Shown here one piece after another: positions 1 to 8,814 of a stretch of 64,000 nt of DNA. Location: assembly GCF_900291975.1 (NCBI RefSeq), contig NZ_OMPN01000001.1, forward strand, positions 1,426,001 to 1,490,000, given 5' to 3'. The number at the start of each line of letters is the position of its first letter. The first letter of the stretch is position 1. Source of the stretch: Agathobaculum massiliense. GTDB taxonomy: Bacteria; Bacillota; Clostridia; Oscillospirales; Butyricicoccaceae. The position numbers and the translations under genes were made by a program. Below the pieces are notes generated by a model. It was not told the origin of the DNA. It did no database searches and saw only the letters and a list, made by a program, of their open reading frames with translations.

Positions 1-249
1 CCAGTTCAGCAGGCATTTATCCGTCTACACCACGGCGAGACACACCATGTGCAGCGTGCCGTTGCTGAAAAAGCTGCTGTTATTATTGCATATGGCGACA
101 TCCTGCCGATAGAACAGGATATTTTCCGCGCTTTAGTAGCACGCAATGCCTATAACATGAACTTCCGAAGCTACCGGATTCGATTCGTCTCCGAGGCAGA
201 GCGGGATGAAACAATTCTGGAGGAGGTATCCGCATGGGCAGGTTACTGA
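1..249 (+). CDS. C-terminal end of a probable flavodoxin-fold protein (partial)
   Basis: The frame is open from the first base of the window and stops at 249, giving the last 82 residues of a protein whose start lies outside. The segment has alternating hydrophobic strands and helices (AAVIIAYGD, then an RNAYNMNFRSY stretch) like the tail of flavodoxin or NADPH-dependent FMN reductase proteins. Its stop overlaps the start of the next gene by 16 bases, which is itself a flavodoxin-fold protein, so the two are translationally coupled. The family call is an inference from context and general pattern; no catalytic motif is visible in this fragment. Confidence 0.5.
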   Translation, partial: PVQQAFIRLHHGETHHVQRAVAEKAAVIIAYGDILPIEQDIFRALVARNAYNMNFRSYRIRFVSEAERDETILEEVSAWAGY

Positions 250-851
250 TTATAAACGGCAGTCCGCGCGCACCGCGCTCTAATTCCAGGCGATATGCTG
301 CATTATTCCGCAGGTATTGGAAAGAACCCATGGACGAATATCTTGTAACAGATTGTCAGCATACTCTGATTTGTGCGCAGCTTAGCAGGTACGACCATCT
401 GCTCCTGGTTTTCCCGTTGTATGCGGATGCTTTACCTGCAGCATTGCTTCGCTTTCTACAGGAGATGGAGCGCGCCTTACTCCCTGCCAATCTTCGGGTC
501 CACACCCTTGTTAATTGCGGTTTTCTAGAGCCGGAGCAGAATCATACCGCACTTGCGATCCTGCAATATTTCTGCGCAAAAAACAGTATGAAGTATGGCT
601 CCTCACTTTGTATTGGCTCTGGCGAGGCAATATTGGATACCCCATTTTCCTTTCTGGTCAGGCATAAAATCAAAAAACTGGCGTCATCCATACACACTGG
701 CCACTATGATGCTTTTTCTGTTACCATGCCGCTGACGAAAAAAATGTTTATACGGGCTTCCACCAGGTATTGGCTGTCTTATGGCAGCAAAAACCATATT
801 TCCGAGGTGCAAATGCGTACGATGCAAGTAGAGGGGGATAATGAAGCGTAA
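234..851 (+). CDS. Flavodoxin-like NAD(P)H-dependent FMN reductase family protein
   Basis: This is a 205-residue protein. The N-terminus reads MGRLLIINGSPRAPRSNS, the first beta strand and phosphate-binding loop (NGSPR) typical of NADPH-dependent FMN reductases. A second strand, LLLVFPLYADALPAALLRF, corresponds to the flavin-contacting loop (FPLYAD). An expected role is reduction of flavin or quinone-type substrates in the cytoplasm; the substrate is unknown. The start at 234 is supported by a GGAGGAGG-like ribosome site and overlaps the preceding gene, so the two form an operon. A hairpin with T-runs follows at 1107-1139. Confidence 0.7.
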   Translation: MGRLLIINGSPRAPRSNSRRYAALFRRYWKEPMDEYLVTDCQHTLICAQLSRYDHLLLVFPLYADALPAALLRFLQEMERALLPANLRVHTLVNCGFLEPEQNHTALAILQYFCAKNSMKYGSSLCIGSGEAILDTPFSFLVRHKIKKLASSIHTGHYDAFSVTMPLTKKMFIRASTRYWLSYGSKNHISEVQMRTMQVEGDNEA

Positions 852-1106
852 CTGCATACAGCAATAGCCTCGTTTGTTATAAAGTTTCAAATTTCATGCT
901 CAAATCATATGTCCCTGTGGGCAAAATCAAAAGCCCCCCCTTAATCAGCAAGTAGTTTTGAATAGATGGTTAGCTAATTTTTGCATAGATTCCCCTTAAT
1001 CTTTTGTAGGCATTTTATATGCTTGTATGGGATCAATAATTTTTGGGGGTCTCCTGCCGATAGTGTCCATCTGTTTTCTTTGCATTTATGGATATACCGC
1101 TAATGG
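852..1106. other. Intergenic region without a recognised gene
   Basis: AT-rich spacer between the flavodoxin pair and the oppositely oriented VWA gene. I see no conserved reading frame or repeat in it. Confidence 0.5.
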
Positions 1107-1139
1107 AAAATGGCTGCCTAAATAGACAGCCACTTTTCT
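1107..1139. terminator. Bidirectional rho-independent terminator
   Basis: The stem TGGCTG (1111-1116) pairs with CAGCCA (1127-1132). It is flanked by AAAA on the left and CTTTTCTT on the right, so it can end transcription from the rightward flavodoxin genes and the leftward VWA operon. Confidence 0.6.
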
Positions 1140-1168
1140 TCCCAATGTAATATCGATATCGCGTTCTA

Positions 1169-2695
1169 TCAATTTAGTATCGACTTTTCCATCTCCTCCC
1201 TTTCTATTTCACTTACTCTGCATATCTTCTCACAGAATTTATCCAGGCTGAACGTCATCCCCGGGTCATCGGCGTCCAGCAGCAGCCCAACCACAGAGCA
1301 TCGTGCGTCCTGTATTGCATCCCGCAGCTGTTCCGCCAACTCATCGGATATGGAACGCTTCCCGTCCGTGATAAACAGGATATCCGCGTCCTCAAACTCT
1401 TCCTCGTTTATCAGCCGCAGGGCCTCCCTGATCGAAGTTTCAAAATCTGTGCCGCCGTCAAAGAAATGCTCCGCTGCGGATAGCAGGTCGGCGGACGTGT
1501 ACTGCCCCGGCAGGAACCGGTCTGTCCGTATCTGGCCTGCACCGGAGAAATGGATCAGCGCAAATTTCCGCCCTTCGTGCGCGCAGATATCCTGCACGGC
1601 CAGCGCCAGCGCCTTGCCCCACTCGGCGTTTTCCCCTTTTGTCGAGCCGGATTCATCCAGGCAGACGATGATATCGCCATGCCCTTTGTGGATGCGCTCC
1701 CGCTTTGCATATTGCAGTAATCCTTTCGCATTGTACTTACGCAGGAACAGCGGCGTCGTTGCTGGGGAGGCCAGCAGCGCCAGCTCGCCGGAGAGCAGGT
1801 TTTTCAGGTCGCGCCCGCGCGTGATAGAGTATTTCTCCCCGCGGCCGTGCGCGTAATCGTTCTTCCGCAGGTCGGACAGCATCTCCTTCATGCGCCCCAG
1901 CTGACGGGTGACACCCAGCAGCATCTCATTGCTCTTTACCCTGTCCAGCAACTCGCGGTCATTGGCCGCTTGCTGCGCTGCACCTTCAGACGTCCCATCT
2001 CCCCAGCACCGCCGGACATAGCGGGCCAGAGACGCGGCGTCCATGCCTTGCTGCAGAGCAGTATGCACCGCCGCTTCTGTTTCCGCCTGCCGTTTGCGCA
2101 GCTTATCCCGTATCATTCCGGACACGGCCTGTATCTGCTCCGCCGTGCTTGCCGTCTCTGCGGCAGCGCGGAGCGCCTCCGGCGTTTTGGCCGGATCGGC
2201 CTGTGCGTCCCTCACCAGATGATAACGCCTTTCCGCCGCCGCGTCATGGCGGCGCGCCAGCCGTTCCAGCACGGGCAGCAGTCCGCCCGCCGCCCGGTCG
2301 ATACCTTGTACCGCTTCGGAAAGCGCCTGCCGCACTGTGCGCGCAGCTTCCATCGCTGCGCTGTCCTCTCCCCTGCACAGATGGTGCAGGGCGGCAAACT
2401 GCCCGTTATCCTGCAGCCCATCCAGCAGATATGCCCAGACAAGGCGCGCTTTGGGGGACAGCTCTTTTTCGCTCCCCCAGCGGTATGTATGCGCATAGAG
2501 CAGATGGAACAGGTCGGCCAGCAGCGGTGCGGCAGCATCCAGCCCATTGGCCATGCAGCTGTCATGGAACACCATACGCTCCAGCCGTGTCGGACGGGTA
2601 CAATGATCCATACGTTCCGGTCGTTGGTATGGTGCAGTAAGATTGAATAGCGGTGAATTTACAATCTGATCAAGTGAAGAAAAACGGTATTTCAT
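1169..2695 (-). CDS. VWA domain protein (CoxE/ViaA-like partner of MoxR ATPase)
   Basis: This is a 508-residue protein. The C-terminal third is a von Willebrand factor A domain with a complete metal-ion-dependent adhesion site: DESGS near residue 347, a GGTD threonine near 416 and ITDG near 444. The N-terminal two thirds are helical and charged, as in ViaA/CoxE-type proteins. VWA proteins of this kind work with MoxR/RavA AAA+ ATPases to remodel or mature target proteins. Such an ATPase is encoded two genes upstream in the same operon, with ssb between them. I chose the start at 2695 because GGAGG lies just before it and the sequence from MKYRFSSLDQ onward looks structured; an upstream in-frame ATG exists at 2779. 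It is the last gene of the leftward operon. Confidence 0.8.
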   Translation of the reverse strand: MKYRFSSLDQIVNSPLFNLTAPYQRPERMDHCTRPTRLERMVFHDSCMANGLDAAAPLLADLFHLLYAHTYRWGSEKELSPKARLVWAYLLDGLQDNGQFAALHHLCRGEDSAAMEAARTVRQALSEAVQGIDRAAGGLLPVLERLARRHDAAAERRYHLVRDAQADPAKTPEALRAAAETASTAEQIQAVSGMIRDKLRKRQAETEAAVHTALQQGMDAASLARYVRRCWGDGTSEGAAQQAANDRELLDRVKSNEMLLGVTRQLGRMKEMLSDLRKNDYAHGRGEKYSITRGRDLKNLLSGELALLASPATTPLFLRKYNAKGLLQYAKRERIHKGHGDIIVCLDESGSTKGENAEWGKALALAVQDICAHEGRKFALIHFSGAGQIRTDRFLPGQYTSADLLSAAEHFFDGGTDFETSIREALRLINEEEFEDADILFITDGKRSISDELAEQLRDAIQDARCSVVGLLLDADDPGMTFSLDKFCEKICRVSEIEREEMEKSILN

Positions 2696-2718
2696 CCATA
2701 GCCTCCAGGTTATCAGTC

Positions 2719-2748
2719 GGAAAAGCAGGGCGGACGCCCTGCTTTTCC
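2719..2748. promoter_or_regulatory. Intercistronic hairpin between ssb and the VWA gene
   Basis: A perfect 14-bp inverted repeat (GGAAAAGCAGGGCG and its complement) with a two-base loop. There is no T-run after it in the direction of transcription, so it is more likely an RNA-processing, stability or attenuation element than a full terminator. Confidence 0.5.
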
Positions 2749-2788
2749 ATATTGCCTTACTTCTGTTTCTACATATCATGCCTGCCGT

Positions 2789-3430
2789 TCAGAACGGCGG
2801 GTTGCCGGCTGGGACGCCGCCCGGCCCCCATGCGTAGCTTTCCGGTACGCCGGAGAAATCCGGCATCGGGTACTGCACCGCAGCGCCGGGTACCGGCTGC
2901 GGGTAGCCCAGCGCCGACGCCGCCTGTACCGTTACCGCAGGCGCGGCCGCCGGCTGGGGCGCCTGTGCCGCTGCCGACTGTACCACGGGCGGGGCAGCAT
3001 ACCCCTGCGCCGCGGGTACGGCTTGCTGCGGCGCATATCCAACTGCTGGTACGGGTACCGGAGCGGGTGCAGCCACGGGCTGCGCAGCGCCGTCCGGCTG
3101 GGCGTCCTCCGGTTTCCTGTCCAGAAACTTCACCTCGGTGCGCACCACCTCAAACGAGGAGCGCTTCTCGCCGGTCTGCTGGTCCTGCCATTCGCGGCGC
3201 CGGATCGCGCCAACGACGCAGAGCAGACGGCCTTTGCGGCCGTACTGTAATACGAACTTCGCCTGCTGGCCGAACACTGAGCAGTCGAAAAAGTCCGCTT
3301 CCGGCTCGCCGTCTCGCTTGTAGTCGCGGTCCACCGCGATGCGGAAGCTCGCGATCGGCTTTTCCGGGTCTTTGCCGCGTTGGTCGGGGTCCCTGGTCAT
3401 GCGCCCTATCAGGATAATCTTATTCAGCAT
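2789..3430 (-). CDS. ssb: Single-stranded DNA-binding protein
   Basis: This is a 213-residue protein. Residues 1-110 form a canonical SSB OB-fold (MLNKIILIGRMTRDPD at the start, then FFDCSVFGQQAKFV and the GRLLCVVGAIR strand). Residues 115-205 are a long low-complexity linker rich in Ala, Pro, Gln and Val. The extreme C-terminus is GNPPF: the final PF of the usual DDDIPF tip is kept but the acidic residues are missing, which may alter docking of partner proteins. It should coat single-stranded DNA during replication or repair. The start at 3430 follows GAGGAGG. It lies in the leftward operon between the AAA+ ATPase and the VWA protein, and is probably a mobile-element copy rather than the housekeeping gene. 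Confidence 0.9.
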   Translation of the reverse strand: MLNKIILIGRMTRDPDQRGKDPEKPIASFRIAVDRDYKRDGEPEADFFDCSVFGQQAKFVLQYGRKGRLLCVVGAIRRREWQDQQTGEKRSSFEVVRTEVKFLDRKPEDAQPDGAAQPVAAPAPVPVPAVGYAPQQAVPAAQGYAAPPVVQSAAAQAPQPAAAPAVTVQAASALGYPQPVPGAAVQYPMPDFSGVPESYAWGPGGVPAGNPPF

Positions 3431-3452
3431 TCTGTTTTCCTCCTCTTTTTTG

Positions 3453-6400
3453 TCATGCTGCGGACTGTAATACGGCCAGCTGCGCCAGCGGGGACGGGGT
3501 GAACGAGTACGCCTCGTGCGCCCTGCGGTTCAGCTCCTCAAGCGCGGCGAGCGCGTCCCCCGTCTGCCGGCGCTGCTCTTCGGACTGCGCTGTGGCGTCC
3601 AGCACCTGCCACTCGCGGTACAGCGCGGCGAAACTGGCGCGCAGCTGTACGAGCGCCTTGGCTTTCTGGCCGTCCGGCGCGTCGTTGAACGAGCCAAACG
3701 CGTCTTTCGCCTTCGCCAGCAGTTCCTCCAGCCGCGTGCGGAGCGGATCGTCGCACAGGCGCGTGAGCACGGCCTGCACCTTCTCGATCTCCGCCGGTTC
3801 GTTCCAGAGGTAGTTCTTCAGCTGCAGCAGGTCCTCCGGCTGCACCGCGGCATGGCCGGCGAGCCATGCCGCCGCCTGCGCCACCGGCCCATAGCCGAAG
3901 AACGTGCGGTCGGATACCGCGATACCCTCCCGCCGCAGCTCGCACAGCACATCGTCCATCAGCTCATTGACCGCCTCCGGAATGGAGACCAGCACCACCT
4001 GCTCCTGCATGGCGTACAGCTCGTCCACCGAGAAGGTCGCCCTCACCTCGCCGAAATGCCCGCCCTGCTTGTTCCGCAGGACTGCGAGCCGCGCAGTGCG
4101 CTCCTGCACGTCCTTTGTCACAACGCGAAGCTGGAAGCGGTCATAGAGCGGGGCGAGGATCTGCTCTTCTTTATTCCGGAAGTTCGGCATCTCATTGGAG
4201 GCCGAAAAGAACGAGATCACAGGAATGTCCACCGTCACGCCCTCGTTGGTGTACCGGCGCTCGTTGAGCGCCGTGAGCAGGGAGTTGAGCAGACCATCCG
4301 CCGCTTGTAGGCTAAGCATCCAGTGCCTTGTCATATTGCTATGGCAGGTTTCTGGGTGCTCGCCTCGGAACCGGACTTACACCTCTCAATGTATCCGGCT
4401 CCCCACTTACAATCAGTCCATTTTGTCACCGTGAATTTTATGATGGCAATCTTCACATACAGCAAGGGTTTTGCGTTTGCGGGAAATCATAAACTGCTCC
4501 CAGGGTTCTTTGCCCTTTAGGTTTTTGAGTTTTCGTACATGATGCATTTGGAGAGGGACATTCTCTTTCCCACAAAATTCGCATTTTCCCGCTTTTATTC
4601 GTTCTGTGAGGCTACTTCGCCCACTGTAAACGATTGTTTTCGGGATGATGTCGCAGTTTGCGGTAATGTCCTTCTTCCGCTTGAAGCCCTCATTGTAAAA
4701 AAGGGCTGTACGCTCCCGGCCTTTACTGTCTACATACTTCACTCCCAAGTCCTTGCCAATCCTCATGCGCTTAATGATTACGCTTTTTGAAGTGCGGTAC
4801 TTAGTCGCAAAGGTTTTGAGCATACTATACTGCATCACATATTTTAGGTTGTTGATAGTGCCACTGTTGAGAGCAAGTGCATAGTAATTATAGAATCCTC
4901 TGATTTCCGCATTGTAATGTGACAGGATTTCCAAATCGTCATTGTTTCTCAGATATACCCGTGCCTGCGGTTTCCACATCTCTTTGCCGTTATGAACGAC
5001 AATTTTCAACGCATTGTATTCCAGAAGTTTGTCCCTGATCTTTCCCGCTGGAATTTTAAGGACAATTTTTCCGTTGTTATATCGAGTTGGGGCGTTCTTC
5101 CTTCCAGGCATGGGCAACTGCGAATATCTGACTGAGATTTCATACCCGAGGAAATGTGCGGGGGATGCCGCGTGGGTAATCAAGGTCTTTTCATCCGAGA
5201 GGTTTAATCGCAGTTTTTCTGATAAGAAGTTTTTGAGGTCTTGTTTGATTTTCCTGCAATCCTCTTTGCTTCCAATAACACCAATCAAAAAGTCATCAGC
5301 ATATCTCTCATAGCGAAGTCGCTTGAAATTTGTATCCATATCCACTTTACTGTGGATGGTACACCGTTGCCTTTCGATCTCTTTGATATGGGTAAGGATT
5401 TCCTGCCGTTCTTCCACGGTGGCTGCCCTTTTAAGGCGGTATTCCCATTTTCTGAGCTCAACTTGAATTGCCGTGTATTTCGGGTTATGCGCTCTGCGTA
5501 CACCGGTGTTAAACTTTTCGGCGTATTCCTTCATGTACTTGTCCAGCTTATTCAGATAGATATTTGCCAAGATGGGGCTGATAATCCCACCTTGCGGTGT
5601 ACCGCTGTAGGTCTTATGGAACTGCCATTCTTCCATATATCCTGCGTTCAAAAACTTTCTAATCAGTCTCAGGAAACGAGCGTCTTTAATGCGTTCAGCC
5701 AAAATCTCGATGAGAGTATCATGGTCAATCGTATCAAAGAACGCTTCAATGTCTCCCTCAACAAACCACTTGCATCCGGTATAATATTTCTGTATGCAGG
5801 CAAGGGCTGTGCGACAGCTTCGGTTTGGCCTGAACCCGTGGGAAGTCTCCTCAAAGTGACCTTCATATATGCTTTCCAGTATCATCCGAACGACCTCTTG
5901 CAGAAGTTTATCATCGAACGAGGGAATGCCTAAAGGCCGCTTCTTCCCCTTCTTTTTAGGGATATACTTTCTACGGGATGGAGCCGGTTGGTAACTTTCA
6001 GACTTTAGGTTGGCAATCAGTTTGTCGATACGCATTAGAGAGATTCCATCAATGGTGCGGTTGTCCGAACCTTTTGTCATGTTGCCCGGCTTGGCATAGA
6101 TCTTTTGGTAGGCTGTATAGTACATCTCCGGATTGTACAGCAATCGGTAGATTCGCTCATACTGATAGGAACTTTCCTTGCTGTGCATGGATAGACTGTT
6201 CAGCACATTTACTGGATTTCTCATAAGTGTCTCACACACTTTCTCAATATTTGTACTGAGGCTGTAAGCTGCCTCCCTTCGCCATGTGGACGGCTTTCCC
6301 TGCCTCGGACTACTATGGAGGCTCCGTTGCCTTGCCGAATATTCAGCGCCTAAACGCATAGCCCAGATGGGCGTTCCGGGTTAGGCAATCCCCGTTTAGC

Positions 6401-7301
6401 AAAACAATAACTTGGCGCGATGGATTGTCGGATACGATTTCCGTCCTTTACTGCTGATGGCGGTGCGCCGCAGAATAATAAGCCTTGGACATTCTCCTCT
6501 TCAAATGGAAAATGTCTTCTGCGGTGTAGCGGCTATAGTCACCTTCCGCTACAGACACGAGTGGGACCGCTCGGACTGTCGTTCAACCAATCAGGGCTTT
6601 ATCCTCATATCCATCGTTTCATCCAACCATTCAGTCGTGACCGGGTGACTGGTCAACTTATGGCCTTTCCGACATGCTATATTCCCTATATAGGTTTCCC
6701 CTCAAGGTAAGTCGAATGATGATAGGCAAAGGCTCCTTGCCTACTGCTTGCCAAAGCAGATTTATTGTCTCGCCGCTACGGGCGCACTAAAGATCTCATC
6801 GAGGAAGCAGATATGCGCGTCCGGTATCTTGCCCGCCGTGATGGTCATAGGCGTGCCGCCGTGCAGCAGGGACAGCCCTTTCCGGTACTGCTCCAGCTTT
6901 TCGGTAAGGCCCTGCATCCGCGTAGCCGCGGCGTTATCCGCCGAATCCGCGCGGAAATCCTCCGCCGCCTGCGCAAGCTCCTGCCGGAGCATCCGGTAAG
7001 TACCGTCCTGCTCCAGCACCTGCGCAGGGACCGCGCCCGGTATCAGACTGGCCAGGTCGAGGCGGCCGAACAGCGCCTCCTCATCCGTCTGCCTGGACAG
7101 CAGGCGTTCGAACTGCTTTGCGCCCGTGATGCGTTTGCGGAACTCGTTCACCACGAAGCTCTTGGCCTGCCCGGGCGCGCCCAGAATGAACAGGTTGCTC
7201 CCGCTCAGCAGCGCCAGCGCGATCGTCTGCACCAGCTCGCGCCGCTCCGCAGCCTCGCTGTTTACTTCCTCCATCACGGCCAGCATCTTATCTCTCAGCA
7301 T
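3453..7301 (-). CDS. MoxR/RavA-type AAA+ ATPase, split by a group II intron
   Basis: The two exons are 7301-6788 and 4306-3453. Joining them gives 1368 nt and a 455-residue protein. Exon 1 carries Walker A (GAPGQAKS) and Walker B (ICFLDEIF). Exon 2 resumes with the matching AADGLLNSLLTALNERR segment, sensor 1 (FFSASNE) and the lid region. The intron interrupts the Lys codon of the DEIFKA motif after its first base, and excision restores DEIFKAADG exactly. Without splicing, exon 1 runs into intron sequence and stops about 9 codons later. MoxR-class ATPases act with VWA proteins as chaperone-like remodellers, and a VWA gene lies downstream. The start at 7301 has GGAAGGAG six bases upstream; an ATG at 7307 abuts that site. 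It overlaps the preceding 119-residue gene by 7 bases. Confidence 0.85.
4368..4401 (-). ncRNA. Group II intron domain V
   Basis: A 34-nt catalytic hairpin read on the minus strand, starting GAGCCGGAT and ending GTCCGGTTC, with the usual bulge and a GAGA-containing loop. It lies about 60 nt from the intron 3' end, the expected position. Confidence 0.85.
4413..6224 (-). CDS. ltrA: Group II intron reverse transcriptase/maturase with HNH endonuclease
   Basis: A protein of about 603 residues inside the intron. It has the reverse transcriptase fingers and palm (KKRPLGIPSFDDKLLQEVV, GDIEAFFDTIDHD, GTPQGGIISPILANIYL) and the catalytic YADD box (RYADDFLIGVIGS). A maturase domain X follows. The C-terminus is an HNH/zinc-ribbon endonuclease (CEFCGKENVPLQMHH, then CEDCHHKIHG). 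It should aid intron RNA splicing and target-primed retrohoming. I chose the start at MRNPVNVLNSL (6224) because the upstream in-frame extension to 6359 lies in intron RNA and does not look protein-like. No frameshift is visible, so the intron could still be mobile. Confidence 0.92.
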   Translation of the reverse strand: MRNPVNVLNSLSMHSKESSYQYERIYRLLYNPEMYYTAYQKIYAKPGNMTKGSDNRTIDGISLMRIDKLIANLKSESYQPAPSRRKYIPKKKGKKRPLGIPSFDDKLLQEVVRMILESIYEGHFEETSHGFRPNRSCRTALACIQKYYTGCKWFVEGDIEAFFDTIDHDTLIEILAERIKDARFLRLIRKFLNAGYMEEWQFHKTYSGTPQGGIISPILANIYLNKLDKYMKEYAEKFNTGVRRAHNPKYTAIQVELRKWEYRLKRAATVEERQEILTHIKEIERQRCTIHSKVDMDTNFKRLRYERYADDFLIGVIGSKEDCRKIKQDLKNFLSEKLRLNLSDEKTLITHAASPAHFLGYEISVRYSQLPMPGRKNAPTRYNNGKIVLKIPAGKIRDKLLEYNALKIVVHNGKEMWKPQARVYLRNNDDLEILSHYNAEIRGFYNYYALALNSGTINNLKYVMQYSMLKTFATKYRTSKSVIIKRMRIGKDLGVKYVDSKGRERTALFYNEGFKRKKDITANCDIIPKTIVYSGRSSLTERIKAGKCEFCGKENVPLQMHHVRKLKNLKGKEPWEQFMISRKRKTLAVCEDCHHKIHGDKMD

Positions 7302-7654
7302 GCGCATCTCCTTCCAGCATCCGTTTTTCCAGTGACAGGATTTCGTCCATTGTCATCCATTTCAGGCTTCCCATCCGAAGGAAAGCTGTTCCAGACCGCC
7401 TTCATGTACGCCAGTTGCTCTACAGCGTCATTCGCCCAAAGATACCTGGGGTCTCGTCTGCCATAGCTCAAAAAGTACAGGCAGTCCTGCCGCATACGAT
7501 TCAGCAGGCCGGCCCGCTGCTTCAGGGTCTCCAGCTTCACCTCTGGGACAAGCGTCGCGTACATCAGCGGCACGGGGAACGCGCCGTTTGCCATATCCAC
7601 CGCGCCGAAGCGCGCATCGCCTTTCCCCTTTGCATAGAGCATGAGGTTTGCCAT
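7295..7654 (-). CDS. Conserved hypothetical protein (119 aa)
   Basis: A soluble protein starting MANLMLYAKGKGDARFGAVD, with an FPVPLMYATLVP segment and a basic helical LKQRAGLLNRMRQDC segment. I believe similar small proteins occur in clostridial mobile elements, possibly as a polyvalent-protein-associated domain, but I cannot name the family with confidence. The start at 7654 follows GGAGGTATCGTA and overlaps the stop of the upstream gene (TAATG). Its own end overlaps the AAA+ ATPase start by 7 bases, so the two are translationally coupled. Function unknown. Confidence 0.65.
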   Translation of the reverse strand: MANLMLYAKGKGDARFGAVDMANGAFPVPLMYATLVPEVKLETLKQRAGLLNRMRQDCLYFLSYGRRDPRYLWANDAVEQLAYMKAVWNSFPSDGKPEMDDNGRNPVTGKTDAGRRCAC

Positions 7655-8184
7655 TACGATACCTCCGTCTCATCCGTTGTTTTTCCGGTCTGGATACGCT
7701 TCACATCAAAGAACGCCGTGCGGAAATCGTGAGAGGCGGCGCAGTAAAAGAAAAACTGCCCCAGCCCTGTGTCGATCTCCACCACGTCTCTGGTATGGAT
7801 GCTTTCATCCGGAAGCGGCGAGGACAGGTCCCCAGCGTTCGCCTGCTCATAGAAAGCTTTCGGGGATAAGCCGGTTTTCCCTTCCGCGCGCAGCCGGTAC
7901 CGGTGTGCAAGGGGGAACACAAGCTCCCTGTCTCCCATTTCGTCCGCTTCCAGCAGCCGCGCCATCACAGCCGCCTGCTCATCCGCATAGCTGTAGATGC
8001 GGTACTCGCAGGGTCTCTTCCGTTTGGGACACCACTCCGGCGCCTTATACGCCGGATCCTTCTTGCGGAACGGCTTGCGGCGCTTTTTGTTCTTGAAACC
8101 GCTGCAATAGCGGCTGGAGCCGTAGTCCAGATGCGCTTCACAGCCGATACAGCCGGGTTCTGCAAAACTTTTCTGCTTAAACAT
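7654..8184 (-). CDS. Hypothetical cysteine-containing protein (176 aa)
   Basis: The N-terminal half is basic and Cys-rich (PGCIGCEAHLDYGSSRYCSGF, then WCPKRKRPCEYR), suggesting a metal-binding or nucleic-acid-binding module. The C-terminal half is more acidic (VVEIDTGLGQFFFYCAASHDF). It has no transmembrane segment or recognised catalytic motif. GGAGGAAAAGG precedes the start at 8184. It overlaps both neighbours by a few bases, so it is part of the leftward operon. Function unknown. Confidence 0.6.
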   Translation of the reverse strand: MFKQKSFAEPGCIGCEAHLDYGSSRYCSGFKNKKRRKPFRKKDPAYKAPEWCPKRKRPCEYRIYSYADEQAAVMARLLEADEMGDRELVFPLAHRYRLRAEGKTGLSPKAFYEQANAGDLSSPLPDESIHTRDVVEIDTGLGQFFFYCAASHDFRTAFFDVKRIQTGKTTDETEVS

Positions 8185-8812
8185 CCTTTTCCTCCCTCAA
8201 ATAGTCACAGATCTTATCCTTATGCGCTTCCAGAGGGAAGCGTGCGCCGCCATGCCGGCGGCTCCACCGGCAGAGCGCGCGGTACAGCAGCTTCAGCCGC
8301 GTCAGGTTGAGGCGCAAATGCGTGCATGCGTCCTCCATGTCCTCCTGCAGCTCATCCAGCCGCATCAAGACGGTATCCCGCCCGTCCCCGCGTTCAGCGG
8401 CCAGTTCTTCTTTCTGCAGGAAATGTTCCGCCACAGAAGAATCTGCGGACAGGCAGGACAGCACACGGTACGGATACAGTACTGCTTCGTCATGCACCGG
8501 CAGCAGGCGCTTGTCCATCTGGGGCAGGAGGCGCAGCGGGAGTGGAAGCTCCGCATCCGAACCACGATACGGCTTTGGCAGTTCTGCGATCCTTTCATAC
8601 GGGAGCTCCCATGCCGGCGCGCTGTGTGGATGGGGCAGCACCGTGACGCCCCCATCCGTCAGCAGGACGTCGTAAAGATGGTACGCCCCGCCGTCCACAA
8701 ACTGCCCGACGCCGATATACCATTGTCCGGACACGAGCAGACGGCTTGCGAAGAGGAAACAGCAGTCCAGCATTTCATGCGGCGTCTTTACGGCAAACAG
8801 CCTGTTTTCCAT
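8177..8812 (-). CDS. Hypothetical protein (about 211 aa)
   Basis: A soluble protein. Residues 1-90 are rich in hydrophobic beta-type segments (GQWYIGVGQFVDGGAYHLYDV). The second half is helical and charged (EELAAERGDGRDTVLMRLDELQEDMEDACTHLR) and ends in a basic tail. No family is recognised. ATG 8812 is preferred over the GTG at 8818; both overlap the preceding gene's stop. It overlaps the next gene by 8 bases and belongs to the leftward operon. Confidence 0.6.
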   Translation of the reverse strand: MENRLFAVKTPHEMLDCCFLFASRLLVSGQWYIGVGQFVDGGAYHLYDVLLTDGGVTVLPHPHSAPAWELPYERIAELPKPYRGSDAELPLPLRLLPQMDKRLLPVHDEAVLYPYRVLSCLSADSSVAEHFLQKEELAAERGDGRDTVLMRLDELQEDMEDACTHLRLNLTRLKLLYRALCRWSRRHGGARFPLEAHKDKICDYLREEKDV

Positions 8813-8814
8813 GC

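Larger units (their letters stand above)
4307..6787 (-). mobile_element. Group II intron inserted in the AAA+ ATPase gene
   Basis: A 2481-nt retroelement. On the minus strand it begins GTGCG (6787 downward), the conserved group II 5' end, and ends CCTAC at 4307. Near the 3' end a typical domain V hairpin is present (4368-4401), followed by a domain VI-like stem. The intron encodes a reverse transcriptase/maturase. The 5' RNA domains occupy about 6225-6787; CCTTTAC at 6445-6451 (plus strand) is a possible EBS1 able to pair with the last exon bases UCUUUA. The borders are also fixed by the host protein, because removal restores a perfect AAA+ motif. Confidence 0.9.

Noticed and set aside
2653-3417. 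Rightward open frames over ssb
   Set aside because: Low-complexity Pro/Arg/Ala composition from GC-rich DNA opposite a clear SSB gene.
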